Source: Rickettsiales bacterium
Lineage (GTDB): Bacteria; Pseudomonadota; Alphaproteobacteria; Rs-D84
Length of the DNA stretch: 22,701 nucleotides
Reading direction: 5' to 3'
Assembly (NCBI GenBank): GCA_031259745.1
Contig: JAIRLB010000023.1
Location: forward strand, 1-22,701
Each line of letters opens with the position of its first letter. Positions within the stretch are counted from its first letter, which is position 1. The notes below the pieces were generated by a model, which saw only the letters and a program-made list of their open reading frames with translations, was not told where the DNA came from and made no database searches. Position numbers and translations under genes: made by a program. Positions 22,244 through 22,701 of the stretch are shown here, piece by piece.

Positions 22244-22543
22244 TCAAAGCAGCATATTCAAATTTTCATATAAATCTTTCCACTCTGGGTTGTATTTTTC
22301 GATTAAATCTTTTTTCCAATTTCTTTTCCAATCCTTTAAGCGTTTTTCATGTTTAATGGCGTCTTTTACATTTTCAAAACGTTCAAAATATACTAATTTA
22401 TCAACATTGTATTTATTGGTAAAACCAGGAAGCATATGGTTTTTATGCTCAAAGATACGCTGTGGCAAATTGCCGGTGAATCCTATGTACAGCGTACCGT
22501 TGCGCCGGCTGGATAAGATATAAACATAATAATATTTCTGCAT
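22244..22543 (-). CDS. Small single-domain GIY-YIG nuclease
   Basis: The 99-aa product is one GIY-YIG domain: YYVYILSSRRNGTLYIGFTG (the Y-V-Y / Y-I-G pair), NLPQRIFEHKN with the catalytic Arg, and DKLVYFERFENVKDAIKHEK, where the Glu residues bind metal. It belongs to the YhbQ/UPF0213-like group of small stand-alone domains that often occur in several copies per genome. Substrate and role are not settled; structure-specific DNA nicking is likely from the fold. No clear Shine-Dalgarno is seen. It stands alone between REP-type palindromes on both sides. Confidence 0.88.
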   Translation of the reverse strand: MQKYYYVYILSSRRNGTLYIGFTGNLPQRIFEHKNHMLPGFTNKYNVDKLVYFERFENVKDAIKHEKRLKDWKRNWKKDLIEKYNPEWKDLYENLNMLL

Positions 22544-22560
22544 GCTTTATTTTAATATAA

Positions 22561-22585
22561 CCCGTGTCCCACGGTCAAGTCATGG
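22561..22585. repeat. Diverged inverted REP arm (second type)
   Basis: CCCGTGTCCCACGGTCAAGT resembles the reverse complement of the palindrome at 22671-22701 with a few changes. Confidence 0.4.
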
Positions 22586-22670
22586 AATAAAGTATTATTA
22601 TATTTCTGGTTTATGACTTCTGATTTGCAAATTATTTATATTTGTAATTATGTGTTTAACTTCTCTCTTA

Positions 22671-22701
22671 CTGTCATCCCGTGGCTTGACCACGGGACCC
22701 A
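22671..22701. repeat. Second REP-type palindrome (CCCGTGG/CCACGGG), cut by window edge
   Basis: CTGTCATCCCGTGGCTTGAC followed by CACGGGACCC. It is preceded by TTTAACTTCTCTCTTA, the same leader that precedes the CCCGGC type, so the two share a common flank but differ in the stem. Confidence 0.6.

Noticed and set aside
20161..22701. CRISPR array
   Set aside because: The repeats are inverted, unequal in spacing and of several kinds; no regular repeat-spacer order and no cas genes.

Overview
The window looks like chromosomal DNA of a Gram-negative bacterium, most likely an uncultured, perhaps host-associated alphaproteobacterium. The lineage call is an inference. It rests on a DUF4167-type protein beside dnaX, a zinc-ribbon/DUF3426 membrane protein, a VirD4-type coupling protein, OmpH- and OmpA-family envelope proteins, and AT-rich intergenic DNA full of palindromic repeats. 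No rRNA, tRNA, CRISPR array, transposase or integrase was seen.

Layout. (1) 1-946, minus: the N-terminal part of a VirD4/TraG-type IV coupling protein, cut by the window edge. (2) 1000-3353, plus: rsmE, a small-subunit-type pseudouridine synthase (RsuA/RluB family) and a membrane-anchored TPR protein, closed by a strong terminator. (3) 3354-5100 and 5097-6068: an AT-rich repeat relic and a strong orphan promoter/terminator pair, then a two-gene exported pair, an HExxH putative metalloprotease translationally coupled to a cysteine-rich secreted protein. (4) 6069-6442: a non-coding stretch packed with small hairpins and a repeat, ending in a bidirectional terminator. (5) 6444-10411, minus: an OmpH/Skp-like anchored coiled-coil protein, an OmpA-family lipoprotein, a class IVb (PilS/TcpA-like) pilin, dnaX and a DUF4167-type protein. 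(6) 10608-14508, plus: three consecutive, tightly packed genes for very large pseudopilins (451, 405 and 444 aa). (7) 14587-16543, plus: a zinc-ribbon/DUF3426 membrane protein, a small exported protein of unknown function and an RluA/RluD-family pseudouridine synthase. (8) 16563-17001: a four-helix-bundle (23S IVP/Avd-like) gene broken by a single extra base. (9) 17028-20129: a 1033-aa exported cysteine-rich protein with two glycine-zipper segments. (10) 20131-22701: a repeat-dense accessory zone carrying only a BRO-family antirepressor-like gene and a small GIY-YIG nuclease.

How the parts may work together. The three large pseudopilins share an unusual Pro-Phe at mature positions 18-19 and differ at the critical mature position 5 (Gln, Glu, Asp). 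With the PilS-like pilin on the other side of dnaX, they suggest a class IVb-like pilus whose tip or minor complex is made of three giant subunits. This is the best candidate here for an undescribed system. The 1033-aa cysteine-rich protein, the OmpA lipoprotein and the OmpH-like protein may be envelope partners, but only proximity supports that.

The second striking theme is repeats: a roughly 230-bp AT-rich MITE-like element with 25-bp inverted termini present in several states of decay, REP-type palindromes built from interchangeable hairpin modules, and a repeat that seems to have entered the reading frame of rsmE.
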